The notes beneath the pieces were generated by a model, which had not been told where the DNA came from, made no database searches, and saw only the letters and a program-made list of their open reading frames with translations. From Bacillus sp. EB600 (GTDB lineage: Bacteria > Bacillota > Bacilli > Bacillales > Cytobacillaceae), in assembly GCF_024494385.1 (NCBI RefSeq), contig NZ_JAEVLT010000005.1, positions 179,482 through 243,481 on the forward strand: a DNA stretch of 64,000 nt, written 5' to 3'. Both the position numbers and the translations under genes were made by a program. This document shows, piece after piece, positions 26,133-34,939 of this stretch. The stretch's first letter is position 1. Each line of letters opens with the position of its first letter.

Positions 26133-26526
26133 AGACCTGCAGGTAGGTGAATCACTTCCAGAGATCACACTAGACCCTGTCTCAAGGCTTAATCTGATAA
26201 AATTTGCTGGTGCATCAGGAGACTATAATCCCATCCATACGATAGATGAGGAGGCAATAAAAGTAGGCCTGCCGGGGATTATTGCTCATGGAATGTGGAC
26301 AATGGGAAATCTCACCAAGTTATTTACCCCTTATTTTGCAGAAGGATTTCTCGAAAACTTCTCGATCCGCTTTCGGGGAATGGTCTTGTTAAACGATGTG
26401 ATTACCCTTAGAGCCACTGTAAAGGAAAAGCAAGGAGATAGATTAAAATTCAATGTTTCAGCTGGTAACCAACAAGGAATAGCAGTGTTAAAAGGTGAAG
26501 TTCTTTATCAGCTTTATTTAACCTAG
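26119..26526 (+). CDS. MaoC-family (R)-specific enoyl-CoA hydratase subunit
   Basis: The 135-aa single hot-dog domain has the hydratase-2 motif FAGASGDYNPIHTIDEEA near residue 29, with the catalytic Asp and His, followed by GLPGIIAHGMWTMG. TTG at 26119 lies within the end of the preceding gene with AGGTGATG upstream. As the catalytic half of a two-subunit enzyme it would hydrate enoyl-CoA or dehydrate 3-hydroxyacyl-CoA. A similar but separate MaoC gene lies at 61508. Confidence 0.87.
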   Translation: MKALKDLQVGESLPEITLDPVSRLNLIKFAGASGDYNPIHTIDEEAIKVGLPGIIAHGMWTMGNLTKLFTPYFAEGFLENFSIRFRGMVLLNDVITLRATVKEKQGDRLKFNVSAGNQQGIAVLKGEVLYQLYLT

Positions 26527-26530
26527 TAAA

Positions 26531-26568
26531 CTATTTGAAGAGAAAGCTTGTCAATGCTTTCTTCTCAA
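26531..26568. terminator. Hairpin after the MaoC pair
   Basis: ATTTGAAGAGAAAGC and GCTTTCTTCTCAAAT pair over about 15 positions with two mismatches. No clear T run follows, so its efficiency is uncertain. Confidence 0.45.
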
Positions 26569-26782
26569 ATAGGATAATGAATATTATGTGTTACAGATTC
26601 ATGCCTCCGAATATGTAAAAGAGTATGTTATAGTGGAATAAGAACGTTTTTTTCAAAAAATCACGAGGATATATTTTGAAACCTATTTTAGATTCATATA
26701 TAATTTCGGTAGGGAAAGTCTTATTACATATAAAATTGTGTAGGCTTGATCATAATATTTTAATTGTATAAGGAGAAGTGAC

Positions 26783-27721
26783 ATGGAAAAAGTACTTATT
26801 TTCGGACACAAAAATCCGGACACAGATGCAATATGCTCTGCCATTGCGTATGCAGATTTGAAAAAACAATTAGGAATGGATGTAGAGGCCGTTCGCCTTG
26901 GCAATGTAAACGGCGAAACTCAATATGCTCTTGATACTTTTCATGCTGCTGCACCACGATTAGTTGAAACGGTTGCAAATGAAGTGAATTCTGTTATTTT
27001 AGTTGACCACAACGAAAGCCAGCAAAGTGTAAGTGACCGAAGTGAGGTTCGTGTCTTGGAAGTCATTGACCATCACCGGATCGCAAACTTTGAAACAGGG
27101 GATCCATTATATTATCGCTGTGAACCTGTTGGCTGCACGGCTACCATTTTAAACAAAATGTATAAAGAAAATAGTAAACAAGTCCCTAAAGAAATTGCAG
27201 GACTTATGCTCTCAGCAATTATCTCTGATTCGCTCTTATTCAAATCACCTACATGCACAGAGCAAGACGTGGCAGCTGCAAAGGAATTAGCCGAAATTGC
27301 GGGTGTAGATGCTAACCAATATGGTCTTGAAATGTTAAAAGCAGGCGCTGACCTTGGTGATAAAACGGTAGAAGAGCTTATTTCTCTTGATGCAAAAGAA
27401 TTTACAATGGGCAGCAGTAAGGTTGAAGTAGCCCAAGTAAATGCAGTTGATACAAACGATATTCTTTCACGTCAAGTTGATTTAGAAGCAGCGATTACCA
27501 AAGTGGTCGCGGAAAAGAATTTAGATCTTTTCTTATTTGTTGTAACAGATATTTTAACAAACGATTCCGTAGGTCTTGCACTAGGAAGCAAAGCAGGAGC
27601 CGTTGAAAAGGCATATAATGTTACACTTACCAACAATACAGCAACATTAAAAGGCGTTGTTTCCCGAAAAAAACAAATCATTCCAGTTTTAACTGATGTT
27701 CTCACAAAAGGTGAAATCTAA
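26783..27721 (+). CDS. ppaC: Manganese-dependent inorganic pyrophosphatase
   Basis: This 312-residue cytosolic DHH-family (class II) pyrophosphatase pulls biosynthetic reactions forward by hydrolysing PPi. Metal ligands are visible in [16 protein letters not shown] near residue 8, DHNES near residue 75 and the DHH motif VIDHHRI near residue 96. The C-terminal substrate-binding part includes SRKKQIIP near residue 294. AAGGAGAAGTG precedes the ATG, and a strong terminator follows. Confidence 0.96.
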   Translation: MEKVLIFGHKNPDTDAICSAIAYADLKKQLGMDVEAVRLGNVNGETQYALDTFHAAAPRLVETVANEVNSVILVDHNESQQSVSDRSEVRVLEVIDHHRIANFETGDPLYYRCEPVGCTATILNKMYKENSKQVPKEIAGLMLSAIISDSLLFKSPTCTEQDVAAAKELAEIAGVDANQYGLEMLKAGADLGDKTVEELISLDAKEFTMGSSKVEVAQVNAVDTNDILSRQVDLEAAITKVVAEKNLDLFLFVVTDILTNDSVGLALGSKAGAVEKAYNVTLTNNTATLKGVVSRKKQIIPVLTDVLTKGEI

Positions 27722-27738
27722 AATAATTTAGATTATAG

Positions 27739-27771
27739 CGAGCTTGGAGCGTTTATCCAAGCTCGTTTTTT
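27739..27771 (+). terminator. Terminator after ppaC
   Basis: CGAGCTTGGA (27739-27748) pairs with TCCAAGCTCG (27756-27765) and is followed by six Ts. Confidence 0.93.
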
Positions 27772-27941
27772 CATTTTAGGAAAAAAATTATAGGTATAAA
27801 TTTAGCATTGGAATGGGGATAAACTTATTTTTTTATGGTCATTACTTAAAGAGGAGAGGACCATACCTGTTGGGGAAAAAGTGATTATTCTTACCATTCA
27901 ATTATCATTTAGAATTCAAAATTCCTTTATTATTCCTGGTA

Positions 27942-27972
27942 TTGACAGCAAGTATTTGCAGTGCAATACTTG
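27942..27972 (+). promoter_or_regulatory. Promoter with overlapping palindromic operator before the CBS gene
   Basis: TTGACA (27942-27947) and AATACT (27965-27970) are 17 bases apart, a sigma-A-like promoter. A perfect inverted repeat, CAAGTATT-N8-AATACTTG (27949-27972), fills the spacer and the -10, so a repressor bound there would block polymerase. The rest of the 27772-28043 gap holds no gene that I can support. Confidence 0.55.
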
Positions 27973-28043
27973 AATTGGAGTTCATATTTTGTCGACTATA
28001 TGTCGTATATGCCATTTGAAATCAATGGAACGAGGTGCCTGCT

Positions 28044-28514
28044 ATGAATATGAAGGTAAAGGATTTTATGATCAAAGATGTGATTTCTGTTCATCCCGAT
28101 GCGACAATTAAAGAGGTTATGAAAACTTTTGTCGATAAAAAAATTGGGGGATTACCGATTGTTAATGATGAAGGAAAATTAGCGGGAATTATTACAGATG
28201 GGGATATTTTACGGGCGATAAGACCGATCGACCGCCATATTCAAGATTACTTTAATTTAATTACTTATATTCAAGAACAAAATATGGAAAGTCGTTTAAG
28301 TGAATTAGCTGATTTAGCAATTATTAAAATTGCCAAAACAAGAGGGATTGTGACTGTTTCACCGGAAGACGAAATGAAGCAGGTTGTTGTTATTCTTGCA
28401 AAGCATCACTTTAAAAAGCTGCCTGTAATTGATAAGGAAAACAAAGTTGTTGGTGTAATCAGCCGGGGTGATGCTATCCGGAACATTCAAAATTGCATTA
28501 TAAATGATTTGTGA
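28044..28514 (+). CDS. Tandem CBS-domain protein
   Basis: The 156-residue protein consists of two CBS domains: one at about residues 1-62 (VKDFMIKDVISVHPDATIKE, GLPIVNDEGKLAGIITDGDIL) and one at about 92-150 (GIVTVSPEDEMKQVVVILA, KLPVIDKENKVVGVISRGD). Such Bateman modules bind adenine nucleotides and act as energy or redox sensors; AcuB-like and YkuL-like proteins are similar. ATG 28044 follows GAGGTG, and an upstream in-frame GTG at 28035 overlaps that RBS. Confidence 0.87.
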   Translation: MNMKVKDFMIKDVISVHPDATIKEVMKTFVDKKIGGLPIVNDEGKLAGIITDGDILRAIRPIDRHIQDYFNLITYIQEQNMESRLSELADLAIIKIAKTRGIVTVSPEDEMKQVVVILAKHHFKKLPVIDKENKVVGVISRGDAIRNIQNCIINDL

Positions 28515-28530
28515 CTTTAGTAATTTAAAT

Positions 28531-28568
28531 AAAAATCCCTACAAGCAAATGTTCTTGTAGGGATTTTT
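28531..28568. terminator. Bidirectional terminator between the CBS gene and a small minus-strand ORF
   Basis: AAAAATCCCTACAAG (28531-28545) pairs perfectly with CTTGTAGGGATTTTT (28554-28568), with A and T tracts on both sides. Confidence 0.93.
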
Positions 28569-28574
28569 TTAAAA

Positions 28575-28742
28575 TCATTTTATAGGATTAGTTTTATCAA
28601 GCAAAAAATCAGAGGTTGGGAGCGTGATAATTTTTCCGCCAATTTGCACATGAATTGTATCATTGAAAATGGCTTTAACGATTCCTTTTAAGGAGATAGT
28701 TGAATTAACTGAAATATTTTTATCTTCGTTTTTTTGTACCAT
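28575..28742 (-). CDS. Small conserved-looking protein, 55 residues, unknown
   Basis: It is read on the minus strand from ATG at 28742-28740 to TGA at 28575. The product begins MVQKNEDKNISVNS and contains GIVKAIFNDTIHVQIGGKII, a beta-rich pattern reminiscent of small OB- or KOW-like folds. GGAAGGTG lies about 10 bases before the ATG, and the gene ends at a shared strong terminator. I do not recognise the family; the gene call rests on the RBS, terminator and composition. Confidence 0.6.
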   Translation of the reverse strand: MVQKNEDKNISVNSTISLKGIVKAIFNDTIHVQIGGKIITLPTSDFLLDKTNPIK

Positions 28743-29021
28743 TTTATTCAACACCTTCCAACTTGGGTTATAAATCTATTATAAAATAAGAAAAACAAAT
28801 AATGCGAGGCTAAAGAATCAAAAATCAAAAAAAAATTATTGTAACCCTGAAAGAGCATTCCCTAACCTATTACATAATGTGATCAAGGGGTAAAAAACCA
28901 AGGGAATGGATATAACATGAACCGTATTTCAAGTATCACAGGTTTGTTGGAATCTGTCAACAAAAATACGAACTGTAGTTCATGTTTTTGTTTTATGTTA
29001 TGATGTGTTTGAGGTGATCTT

Positions 29022-29672
29022 ATGTCAGATCGAGAAGAAGGACTTGTTGGCAGCTTTCCGTTTATTCCAAAACAGGAACGTGCCCAGCAAAAAAGAAAAG
29101 CATTACTTACTAGCGGTCGTATTTTATTTCTTACAAAGGGATACGAGCAAACAACTGCAAAGGAAATTGCCTCACATGCTGGGGTGGCAACAGGCACCTT
29201 TTATCGGTACTTTGCAGATAAACGCCAGCTTCTAATGGCCCTTTTGGAAGATCACTTAGAGCTGTTAACACCGCCGGAACCGGTATGGTTTAATTATAAT
29301 CCTGAAAGCCTGTTAGCTTCCTTGCTTGAAACACATTATAAACAACTAAATGAGCTTGGGTTGTATCGAGTTCTTCCTGAAATACTGCCCAAGGATTCCG
29401 AACTACTTGAAGCACTGACAGAGGCAAAGAAAAAAATTCATGGTAAAATTTTAACGAGGCTTGAACAAGTAAGGGAAAAAGGACTTACTTGGAAGGATCT
29501 TGATTTAAATACGGTTGCATGGACGATTATGATGTTAATGGATAATATCAATGAAATTGAAGAACAAAGTGGATGCCCCATAAACTTTAATGAAATTGCA
29601 AAAATTATTTGCCGATTAATATACCCGCCAGTGATATTGGAACAATTAAGGAACGGCGAGAAAAAAATTTAG
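29022..29672 (+). CDS. TetR/AcrR family transcriptional regulator
   Basis: The 216-aa protein has an N-terminal helix-turn-helix at about residues 24-70 (RILFLTKGYEQTTAKEIASH, AGVATGTFYRYFADKRQLL) and a C-terminal ligand/dimer domain. TGAGGTGATC precedes the ATG. It stands alone, flanked by intergenic regions, so its target is not evident; it may act on a distant operon or on itself. Confidence 0.92.
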   Translation: MSDREEGLVGSFPFIPKQERAQQKRKALLTSGRILFLTKGYEQTTAKEIASHAGVATGTFYRYFADKRQLLMALLEDHLELLTPPEPVWFNYNPESLLASLLETHYKQLNELGLYRVLPEILPKDSELLEALTEAKKKIHGKILTRLEQVREKGLTWKDLDLNTVAWTIMMLMDNINEIEEQSGCPINFNEIAKIICRLIYPPVILEQLRNGEKKI

Positions 29673-29773
29673 GAAAAAAATAATATATCCCCAAAGTTGA
29701 ATATTATTATATTCTTGTCTTATCTTCAATAGAACTTGTCAAATGAGAAGAAATAACTAGCTACATTCATAGC

Positions 29774-29811
29774 AAAAGTCCAAGTTCTTTTAAAAAAGAG
29801 CCTGGATTTTT
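29774..29811 (+). terminator. Terminator after the TetR gene
   Basis: AAGTCCAAGTTCTT and AAGAGCCTGGATTT pair with one mismatch and G-U pairs, followed by Ts. The rest of the 318-base gap between TetR and the LOG gene holds a second hairpin (29933) but no gene. Confidence 0.65.
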
Positions 29812-29928
29812 GCAAGGTCACGATTTAATTTTTTAAAATAAACCTGTGTTTAGTGCTGCAGCATAGCTGTCTTTAGCAAATTATGATTGGAGCGGTAATC
29901 TACAGACAGGTTTAACACAACTCCAAAA

Positions 29929-29967
29929 GTAAAAACGGCCTGTTATCCTTGGAACGGCCGTTTCTAA
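29929..29967 (-). terminator. Terminator after the LOG-family gene
   Basis: AAACGGCC (29933-29940) pairs with GGCCGTTT (29956-29963). On the minus strand the hairpin is followed by a short T run, 24 bases after the stop codon. Confidence 0.75.
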
Positions 29968-29990
29968 CTGTTTTTTACCGATGAACTGTC

Positions 29991-30572
29991 CTAGTTATTT
30001 TGTTGCTTCCATTTATATTCCGAAATGTTCGGAACATAATGAATCATCATTGAAAGAAGTGTTTCCGGATTTGAAGATGAGTTGATGATCCTTTCAGGAG
30101 CATCATTTGAAAAGCCTGATTGGATACTGTGACTCACAAGGTTAAGAAGGGGATCATAATAGCCATTAATATTAAAAACACCAATTGGTTTTTGATGAAT
30201 TCCAATTTGTGCCCAGCAAAGAACCTCGAATAATTCTTCAAAGGTGCCCAATCCACCTGGTAAGGCAATGTACCCATCTGCTAATTCACTCATCTTCGCC
30301 TTTCTTTCATGCATGGTATCTACCTCAATAAGTTGAGTTAGCTGCGAATGAACATTTTCCCCTTTTATGAGACCTCTTGGCATAACTCCAATCGCTTTAC
30401 CGCCATATCTTAGCACCTCATTAGCAATTTCACCCATTAAGCCGTTTTTGGAACCACCATAAATAATTGAAAAGCCTTTTTTGGCAATTACTCTTCCAAG
30501 CTCTTGCGTTTTTTTCGTAAATACAGGGTTGTTACCAAGATTAGAACCTGCAAAGATACAAATTGTCTTCAT
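29991..30572 (-). CDS. LOG family protein (cytokinin riboside 5'-monophosphate phosphoribohydrolase-like, YvdD type)
   Basis: This 193-aa Rossmann-like enzyme is often mislabelled lysine decarboxylase. Motifs are [18 protein letters not shown] near residue 38, the PRG-like VMPRGL and the nucleotide-binding [21 protein letters not shown] near residue 98. Bacterial LOG proteins hydrolyse nucleoside monophosphates to base and ribose phosphate. GAGGTGC precedes the ATG. It is monocistronic. Confidence 0.92.
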   Translation of the reverse strand: MKTICIFAGSNLGNNPVFTKKTQELGRVIAKKGFSIIYGGSKNGLMGEIANEVLRYGGKAIGVMPRGLIKGENVHSQLTQLIEVDTMHERKAKMSELADGYIALPGGLGTFEELFEVLCWAQIGIHQKPIGVFNINGYYDPLLNLVSHSIQSGFSNDAPERIINSSSNPETLLSMMIHYVPNISEYKWKQQNN

Positions 30573-30724
30573 TAAAGCACCTCAGTTCTAATATATTATT
30601 GCTATTTTACAATATATGCATTCTGAATGCGATTAAATGATTAATCTATTACCATATATCTTTTCCACACATCCAGATGAAAAAGACAAACAATTAAAAT
30701 CGCTTCCTCAAATGGTTAATCAAC

Positions 30725-30760
30725 AAAAAATCGTCCCGCAGTCTGCGGGACGGATTTTTT
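30725..30760 (-). terminator. Terminator after the MarR gene
   Basis: TCGTCCCGCA and TGCGGGACGGA form a GC-rich stem with a 3-base loop; A and T runs flank both sides. Confidence 0.92.
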
Positions 30761-31191
30761 TACGACTTTTCAATGACACTGCGATTGAATTTTTTTAAAA
30801 GTTGACTAAATTCCTCGCACTCTTCAGCAGACCAATTTTCCAAAACCTCCGTTACCCTGATCAATCGGGCTTGTTTGGTGCCAGTATATTCCTTTATACC
30901 TAGCTCCGTTATTTGAAGGGAGTATGACCTGCCATCCTTTGGGTTGGGAATTCTGTTTATATAACCTTTTTGTTCTAGGGAAGCTGTTTGTCTGCTAACT
31001 GTGGAAATATCTAATTTGAATTCATCGGCCAAAGCTTTTACTCCAGCAGATCCATGAGAATAGATTTGATGAAGTATTAGATAGGCAGATCTGTCAAGGG
31101 TACCGAGTTTGTTATGAGAGGTGATTGAAGTGACGCGGCGGTATAGAATCGCTAATTCAAGTTCAAGGTCTTCTACCGAATGATTTTGCAT
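30760..31191 (-). CDS. MarR family transcriptional regulator
   Basis: The 143-residue winged-helix protein has SRQTASLEQKGYINRIPNPKDG at about residues 64-87, forming the recognition helix and wing. Dimer helices lie at both ends. It is divergent from an MFS transporter gene 320 bases away and is the likely repressor of it. A palindrome overlaps the transporter -10 region. No other regulator is near. Confidence 0.92.
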   Translation of the reverse strand: MQNHSVEDLELELAILYRRVTSITSHNKLGTLDRSAYLILHQIYSHGSAGVKALADEFKLDISTVSRQTASLEQKGYINRIPNPKDGRSYSLQITELGIKEYTGTKQARLIRVTEVLENWSAEECEEFSQLLKKFNRSVIEKS

Positions 31192-31361
31192 GGTTATTTC
31201 CTCGCTTTATCTTTCCTTCTAAAAATCATCGTAACATAGATACAATTGTTTTTAAATAATGAACAACGATTGAAAAGTAATAATAATATGGTTAGTAAGA
31301 ACGAGATTGCTAGTAGACAAAATAAAATAACTGACTCTTTAGAAAATAGAGAAAACGATGT

Positions 31362-31393
31362 TGACAGGATAGAAAATAGTTGTATAATACAAT
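31362..31393 (+). promoter_or_regulatory. Promoter and candidate MarR operator for the MFS gene
   Basis: TTGACA (31362-31367) and TATAAT (31384-31389) with a 16-base spacer give a near-consensus sigma-A promoter. The perfect palindrome TTGTATAATACAA (31381-31393) covers the -10 element and fits the size of a MarR operator. A related half sequence (TACAATTGTT) occurs near 31240 by the marR start. Confidence 0.65.
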
Positions 31394-31510
31394 CATAAAC
31401 TTTATTGAAAGAATATTTTTAAAATTACGTTAAATATTTCTAAGTCAAGCAATGCTTAAAACAACCAACCACTTGTGGTACTAAATTTTAATAAAAGGGG
31501 AGAAGAAAAG

Positions 31511-32761
31511 ATGTCATCAACACCACGATCTATGGCGACAACATCAACTGCCGCCATGTCTTCAACTAAAACAAAAGCAGGTATATTGAATCAACCAAGG
31601 TCAGTTTGGGCCGTCTTTTTTGCGTGTGTGATTGCATTTATGGGACTTGGCTTAGTGGATCCAATCTTACCAGCGATTGCGAACAATCTTCATGCTACGC
31701 ATAGTGAGGTAACATTACTGTTCACTAGCTATAATGCTGTAATGGCTGTAGCGATGCTCATTACCGGTGCCATTTCAACAAGGATTGGCATTAAACGGAC
31801 ATTGATTATAGGAATTATCGTTATTGCCTTATTTTCCGGGTTAGGAGGTTTTTCTAACAGTATATGGACACTTGTTGGCTTGCGGGGCGGCTGGGGGTTA
31901 GGAAATGCCTTATTTGTTGCTACCGCATTAGCTGCCATTGTGTCGCTCTCAACCAGCGGAACCGCACAAGCAATTATTTTGTATGAAGCAGCGATTGGCT
32001 TGGGGATTTCAGTAGGACCGTTGCTTGGAGGTTGGTTAGGGGCAATTTCTTGGAGAGGTCCGTTTCTTGGAGTGGCAGCCCTAATGGTGGTTGCATTTTT
32101 TGGACTTATTACACTAATGCCGAAAACAAATTCTAAGTCTAAGAGTTTTGTTAAATCAAAAGCGTCCTTACTGGACCCTTTCCGTGCTTTAAAACACCGT
32201 TCACTTTTAATATTTGGCATTGGAGCTGCACTATATAATTTTGGATTTTTCACCTTGTTGGCTTATGCGCCCTTTGTAATGGGCTTAGATATCCACGGTA
32301 TAGGCTATGTTTTTCTAGGCTGGGGGATATTGCTGGCTTTTACTTCTGTTTTCATGGCGCCAAAACTGCAACAGTGGTTTGGAACAGTTAAATCAATGTG
32401 TTCGATGTTGATCCTGTTTGCACTCCTGTTGCTAGCGATGGGGATTTGGACATCTACACAGTGGGTGGTAATTGCATGTGTAATTTTAGCTGGAGCTTTA
32501 TTGGGTAATAATAACACACTCATTACGACTGCAGTCATGAACGCGGCCCCAGTTGAACGATCGACTGCTTCTGCCGCATATAGCTTTTTACGTTTCCTTG
32601 GGGGTACAATTGCTCCATTCCTTTCAGGAAAACTTGCAGAGTGGTACCTTCCGAGTACACCTTTTATCGTTGGGGCAGGATTTGTGTTACTTTCAGTTGT
32701 ATTCATCGGATTTAATTATAGATATTTGAAGCATGTCGATGAGGTTGAAGTGGGGCATTAG
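31511..32761 (+). CDS. MFS efflux transporter (DHA1 family)
   Basis: This 416-residue, 12-helix proton antiporter probably exports drugs or other small molecules. A polar ~30-residue serine/threonine-rich N-terminus precedes helix 1 (VWAVFFACVIAFMGLGLVDP). Antiporter motif C-like GISVGPLLGGWLG lies near residue 162. ATG 31511 follows AGGGGAGAAG, and the longer frame to 31475 has no RBS. It is divergent from and likely regulated by MarR. Confidence 0.92.
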   Translation: MSSTPRSMATTSTAAMSSTKTKAGILNQPRSVWAVFFACVIAFMGLGLVDPILPAIANNLHATHSEVTLLFTSYNAVMAVAMLITGAISTRIGIKRTLIIGIIVIALFSGLGGFSNSIWTLVGLRGGWGLGNALFVATALAAIVSLSTSGTAQAIILYEAAIGLGISVGPLLGGWLGAISWRGPFLGVAALMVVAFFGLITLMPKTNSKSKSFVKSKASLLDPFRALKHRSLLIFGIGAALYNFGFFTLLAYAPFVMGLDIHGIGYVFLGWGILLAFTSVFMAPKLQQWFGTVKSMCSMLILFALLLLAMGIWTSTQWVVIACVILAGALLGNNNTLITTAVMNAAPVERSTASAAYSFLRFLGGTIAPFLSGKLAEWYLPSTPFIVGAGFVLLSVVFIGFNYRYLKHVDEVEVGH

Positions 32762-32804
32762 TAATAGGCTCAGCGAAGAAATGGAAGTGACCGTGTCACT
32801 CACC

Positions 32805-32843
32805 ATAAAAAAAGTAGTCTAAAAAAGTTTAGACTACTTTAAA
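32805..32843 (-). terminator. Terminator between MFS and acyl-CoA synthetase genes
   Basis: AAAGTAGTCT (32811-32820) pairs with AGACTACTTT (32831-32840); the minus strand has a T7 run after the stem. It serves the minus-strand synthetase and possibly the convergent MFS gene. Confidence 0.85.
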
Positions 32844-32853
32844 AAGCATTATT

Positions 32854-34446
32854 TTAGGAATTTCTTAATTCCACACGACGTATTTTTCCTGAGTCTGTTT
32901 TAGGAAGTGATTCTGCAAACTGTATGATCCTTGGATACTTATATGGTGCCGTTAATTTTTTAACGAAATTTTGCAGTTCTTTAGCCAAGGAGTCAGTGCC
33001 AGTAACGCCGTCCGTTAACACTACAAAAGCTTTAACAACATTTCCGCGGATCGGGTCTGGGGAAGCAACGACAGCACATTCCTTTACCGATTCATGTTTC
33101 ATCAAAGCATCTTCAACTTCAAAAGGTCCAATCGTATACCCGGAGCTGATGATGACATCATCATTTCTTCCTTGGAACCAATAGTAATTGTCTTCATCCT
33201 TTGAAGCCCTGTCTCCTGTTATAAAGTAATTACCGCGGATGGCATTTTTTGTTTTTTCATCGTCTTTATAATACTGTTTATAAAGTGCAGGAAAATCTTT
33301 GCGAACAGCAATTGTTCCAACTTCATTAACAGGAAGGGGTCCGCCATTTTCATCAACGATCTCAACAAACTCTTCGAGAATTGGTTTTCCCATTGAACCA
33401 ATTTTATTTGCATCAACATTCAAATTGGCAATTAATAAAGTACTTTCCGTCTGACCATATCCATCACGGATAAGAATGTCGAAATGGCGTTTAAAAATAT
33501 CAATAACTTCTCTATTTAGTGCCTCACCTGCGGAAACAGCGGTATGTAAATTTGAAAGGTCAAAGGTTGAAATATCCTCCAGTTTCGCCATCATCCGATA
33601 TTCCGTTGGTGTGCAGCACAAAACATTAATTTTGTTTTCTTGAAGAATCTGTAAAAACCTGTGAGGCTGGAACTTTCCATTATAAACATAGCCTGTAGCT
33701 CCTGATCCTAATATTGCAAGAAATGGACTCCAAACCCATTTCTGCCATCCAGGTGCAGCGGTTGCCCAAACGGTATCTTTTTCATTAATATTAAGCCACA
33801 GGGGAGCGGAAATTCTTAAGTGAGCGTATCCCCAGCCATGACTGTGGACAACCCCTTTTGGCATTCCTGTTGTTCCGGATGTATAGGCAAGAATAGCAAA
33901 GTCCTCTTTTTTTGTATCTACCGTTTGAAAGGTTTCCGACTCCTCGTTCATTATTCCTTCCATTGAAAGCCAATTTGGACTTTCCTGACCAAACGCAATT
34001 TTATATTTTAAGAATGGAGTTTCTTCTTTAATATTTTCAAATTCATCAATAAATTGATAATACGAAATAATTGCCTTTGCTTCGGAGTGATTTAACCGAT
34101 AAACCAAATCTTTTGCCCGAAGTAATTCAGAAGAAGGGCTAATAACGATGCCTGCTTTTAAACAAGCTAAATAAATAACATATGATTCAATCAGGCGAGT
34201 GGTCATAACAACAACTCGATCACCTTTTGTTATTCCCAGTCTTGTTAAACCATTGGCGAGCTTATTCGCTTCTTTTATTAGTTTAGAATAGGTAATGGTC
34301 TTATGTTCCCCGGATCCGCTTTCCCATTTTAATGCAATTTTGTCTGAATTATGCTTATCAATTTCATTCGCAATATTATAGTGTTCTGGTGAAATCAGTG
34401 TGTTTAAATCCAATTTTTTATCCTCTTTTCTTATCCGATAACTCAA
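32854..34446 (-). CDS. AMP-binding acyl-CoA synthetase (AcsA / medium-chain type)
   Basis: This 530-residue adenylate-forming enzyme activates a carboxylic acid as acyl-AMP and transfers it to CoA. Motifs: AYTSGTTGMPKGVVHSHGW near residue 187, GYGQTES near residue 331, and a C-terminal GRNDDVIISSGYTIGPFEVE near residue 422. The catalytic lysine motif LPKTDSGKIRRVELR is at the end. TTG at 34446 follows GAGGTTGAG. The substrate could be acetate, a medium-chain acid or an aromatic acid; the neighbouring aromatic-type genes make the last possible but do not show it. It runs in the same direction as the IclR gene upstream. Confidence 0.9.
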   Translation of the reverse strand: MSYRIRKEDKKLDLNTLISPEHYNIANEIDKHNSDKIALKWESGSGEHKTITYSKLIKEANKLANGLTRLGITKGDRVVVMTTRLIESYVIYLACLKAGIVISPSSELLRAKDLVYRLNHSEAKAIISYYQFIDEFENIKEETPFLKYKIAFGQESPNWLSMEGIMNEESETFQTVDTKKEDFAILAYTSGTTGMPKGVVHSHGWGYAHLRISAPLWLNINEKDTVWATAAPGWQKWVWSPFLAILGSGATGYVYNGKFQPHRFLQILQENKINVLCCTPTEYRMMAKLEDISTFDLSNLHTAVSAGEALNREVIDIFKRHFDILIRDGYGQTESTLLIANLNVDANKIGSMGKPILEEFVEIVDENGGPLPVNEVGTIAVRKDFPALYKQYYKDDEKTKNAIRGNYFITGDRASKDEDNYYWFQGRNDDVIISSGYTIGPFEVEDALMKHESVKECAVVASPDPIRGNVVKAFVVLTDGVTGTDSLAKELQNFVKKLTAPYKYPRIIQFAESLPKTDSGKIRRVELRNS

Positions 34447-34589
34447 ACAAACTCAACCTCGTTTACCGGAAAATTAGTGCTCAATGGAATGAATTGTGAC
34501 CAGGTAATAATGTAAATATATTATATTTATAACAAACAGTACGATATTTAATCGGTTATTATGACCACATCACAAATCACTCAATAATC

Positions 34590-34632
34590 ATATGACATTT
34601 GGTACCCTAAAGTAAAATGATAAATGTCATAT
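34590..34632. promoter_or_regulatory. Long inverted repeat upstream of the acyl-CoA synthetase
   Basis: ATATGACATTT (34590-34600) and AAATGTCATAT (34622-34632) are perfectly complementary. A third half-site, ATTTGTCATAT, occurs at about 34662-34672. These sit in the 490-base gap (34447-34939) between the IclR and synthetase genes and look like regulator half-sites. A further inverted repeat (GGAATAAC...GTTATTCC, 34864-34913) lies near the end of iclR. No gene is evident in the gap. Confidence 0.4.
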
Positions 34633-34939
34633 TTTTCGGGAAAAATTATTTTTTTGTTGAAATTTGTCATATCTTTATTTTATAAATTATCCGGGAATAA
34701 ATTTAATATGGTTATAGGAGGAATTTTAACTTTTAAATAGGAATTAAAAAATAAAAGAAAGATTTTTTTGAAGATATAGAGGTTCCGAGAATAAGGAGAT
34801 TGGTTTTTGGGTAAAAGAACGATTTCAGCAGGTTATGATGCTTATTATCGTATAACTCCTTATGGAATAACCTAACCCTTAGTTTTCACTTGTTTGGGCT
34901 AGTTATTCCAATTATAGATTGCTTAAATAGTAAATGAAA

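Noticed and set aside
34794..34880. Short frame starting with a TTG after AAGGAG (about 20 codons) in the 34.8 kb gap
   Set aside because: Too short and not protein-like enough; no homology can be recognised.
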